Source: Microvirga rosea (GTDB taxonomy: Bacteria > Pseudomonadota > Alphaproteobacteria > Rhizobiales > Beijerinckiaceae). Taken from it: DNA of 64,000 nt. Positions 63,729 through 64,000 of this stretch are shown piece after piece (position 1 is the first letter of the stretch; the number at the start of each line of letters is the position of its first letter). Position numbers and translations under genes: made by a program. Under the pieces are notes generated by a model. That model did no database searches. It was not told where the DNA came from and saw only the letters and a list, made by a program, of their open reading frames with translations. The DNA lies in NCBI RefSeq assembly GCF_020595095.1, contig NZ_JAJDOP010000007.1:162086-226085 (forward strand), read 5' to 3'.

Positions 63729-64000
63729 TCCGGTATCTCCAATCAACAGAACAGCCGCATGGGAGCGGCTTTACGGATGGAGTTTATCGAATTTCGGAGA
63801 GCCGTCTACGCGGGGGTTCTAAATCCTTGGGCATAGACACCGTTGCTCGAAATTGGCCTGTTGAGTCGCGACATCCCTGATAGGTCGCGATCCCGGGATT
63901 GAGGTATTGTCGGATGATGTTTACGGGGCTGGCTTGGTTGTTGTGGGGGACAGCGTTCTGGGCACGCGTCCGTATTCGCGCAAGCAGCGCTTGTTGACGA
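63729..64000. other. Gene-free right edge with a small inverted repeat
   Basis: No gene is supported in the last 270 bases. TCGCGAC (63866-63872) and GTCGCGA (63884-63890) form a perfect 7-bp inverted repeat with an 11-nt loop. A 27-codon frame from 63914 has no recognisable features. The stretch likely holds the promoter of TRAP system 2 reading leftward. Confidence 0.5.

Noticed and set aside
63866..63890. Terminal inverted repeat of an insertion sequence at the right edge
   Set aside because: Only 7 bp, no transposase frame and no target duplication in the visible sequence.

Overview
The window is GC-rich, gene-dense chromosomal DNA from an alphaproteobacterium, most likely of the Hyphomicrobiales (Rhizobiales). 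Clues are homospermidine synthase, an HWE-family histidine kinase, a KpsF/GalU/GalE envelope-sugar block, two TAXI-type TRAP transporters, periplasmic-glucan (OpgG/OpgD) proteins and a polyamine-gene leader of the alphaproteobacterial speF kind. A Microvirga/Methylobacteriaceae-like host is a guess from gene content. I saw no rRNA, tRNA, phage, insertion sequence or CRISPR array.

Layout. 1-2.4 kb: end of gltB and complete gltD (GOGAT), closed by a 14-bp hairpin. 2.5-10.3 kb: envelope genes (an SGNH-fold protein that has apparently lost its catalytic residues, a lytic transglycosylase, GalE, GalU, arabinose-5-phosphate isomerase, NfeD plus SPFH pair). 10.3-18.9 kb: chemoreceptor, ferrochelatase, HWE histidine kinase, periplasmic 5'-nucleotidase, NDH-2. 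18.9-28.5 kb: uracil-DNA glycosylase, a MarR-GNAT fusion with a palindromic operator, a giant single-chain indolepyruvate ferredoxin oxidoreductase with its own palindrome, DUF1007/NicO metal transport, a GGT-like Ntn hydrolase with Ser in place of Thr. 28.5-32.1 kb: TAXI-TRAP system 1 with DUF1850. 32.2-33.8 kb: OpgG/D paralogue 1. 33.9-39.8 kb: zinc locus (His-rich microprotein, ABC transporter of AztABC type, COG0523 GTPase, WD40 protein, small conserved proteins). 40.2-45.5 kb: polyamine locus (homospermidine synthase, ornithine decarboxylase with a ~450-nt structured leader). 45.6-50.4 kb: OpgG/D paralogue 2 and an NMT1/THI5-type ABC importer. 50.4-54.5 kb: MarR regulator, TfoX-C protein, 2-hydroxyacid dehydrogenase and two tandem AraC paralogues. 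54.5-55.4 kb: low-density AT-richer stretch with a symmetric direct-repeat element and a tiny TPR-like gene. 55.4-63.7 kb: a sugar-acid catabolic cluster (SDR, IlvD/Edd dehydratase, KDPG-type aldolase, TAXI-TRAP system 2), interrupted by an unrelated secreted protein, a 4x16-bp tandem repeat and a DUF533 gene.

The most promising leads are the zinc locus with an unannotated His-rich microprotein, the AraC pair with nearly identical DNA-binding but diverged sensor domains next to a two-turn direct-repeat operator, the polyamine leader RNA, and the two enzymes with altered catalytic residues. All functional calls rest on reading the sequence and on family knowledge; no search was run.
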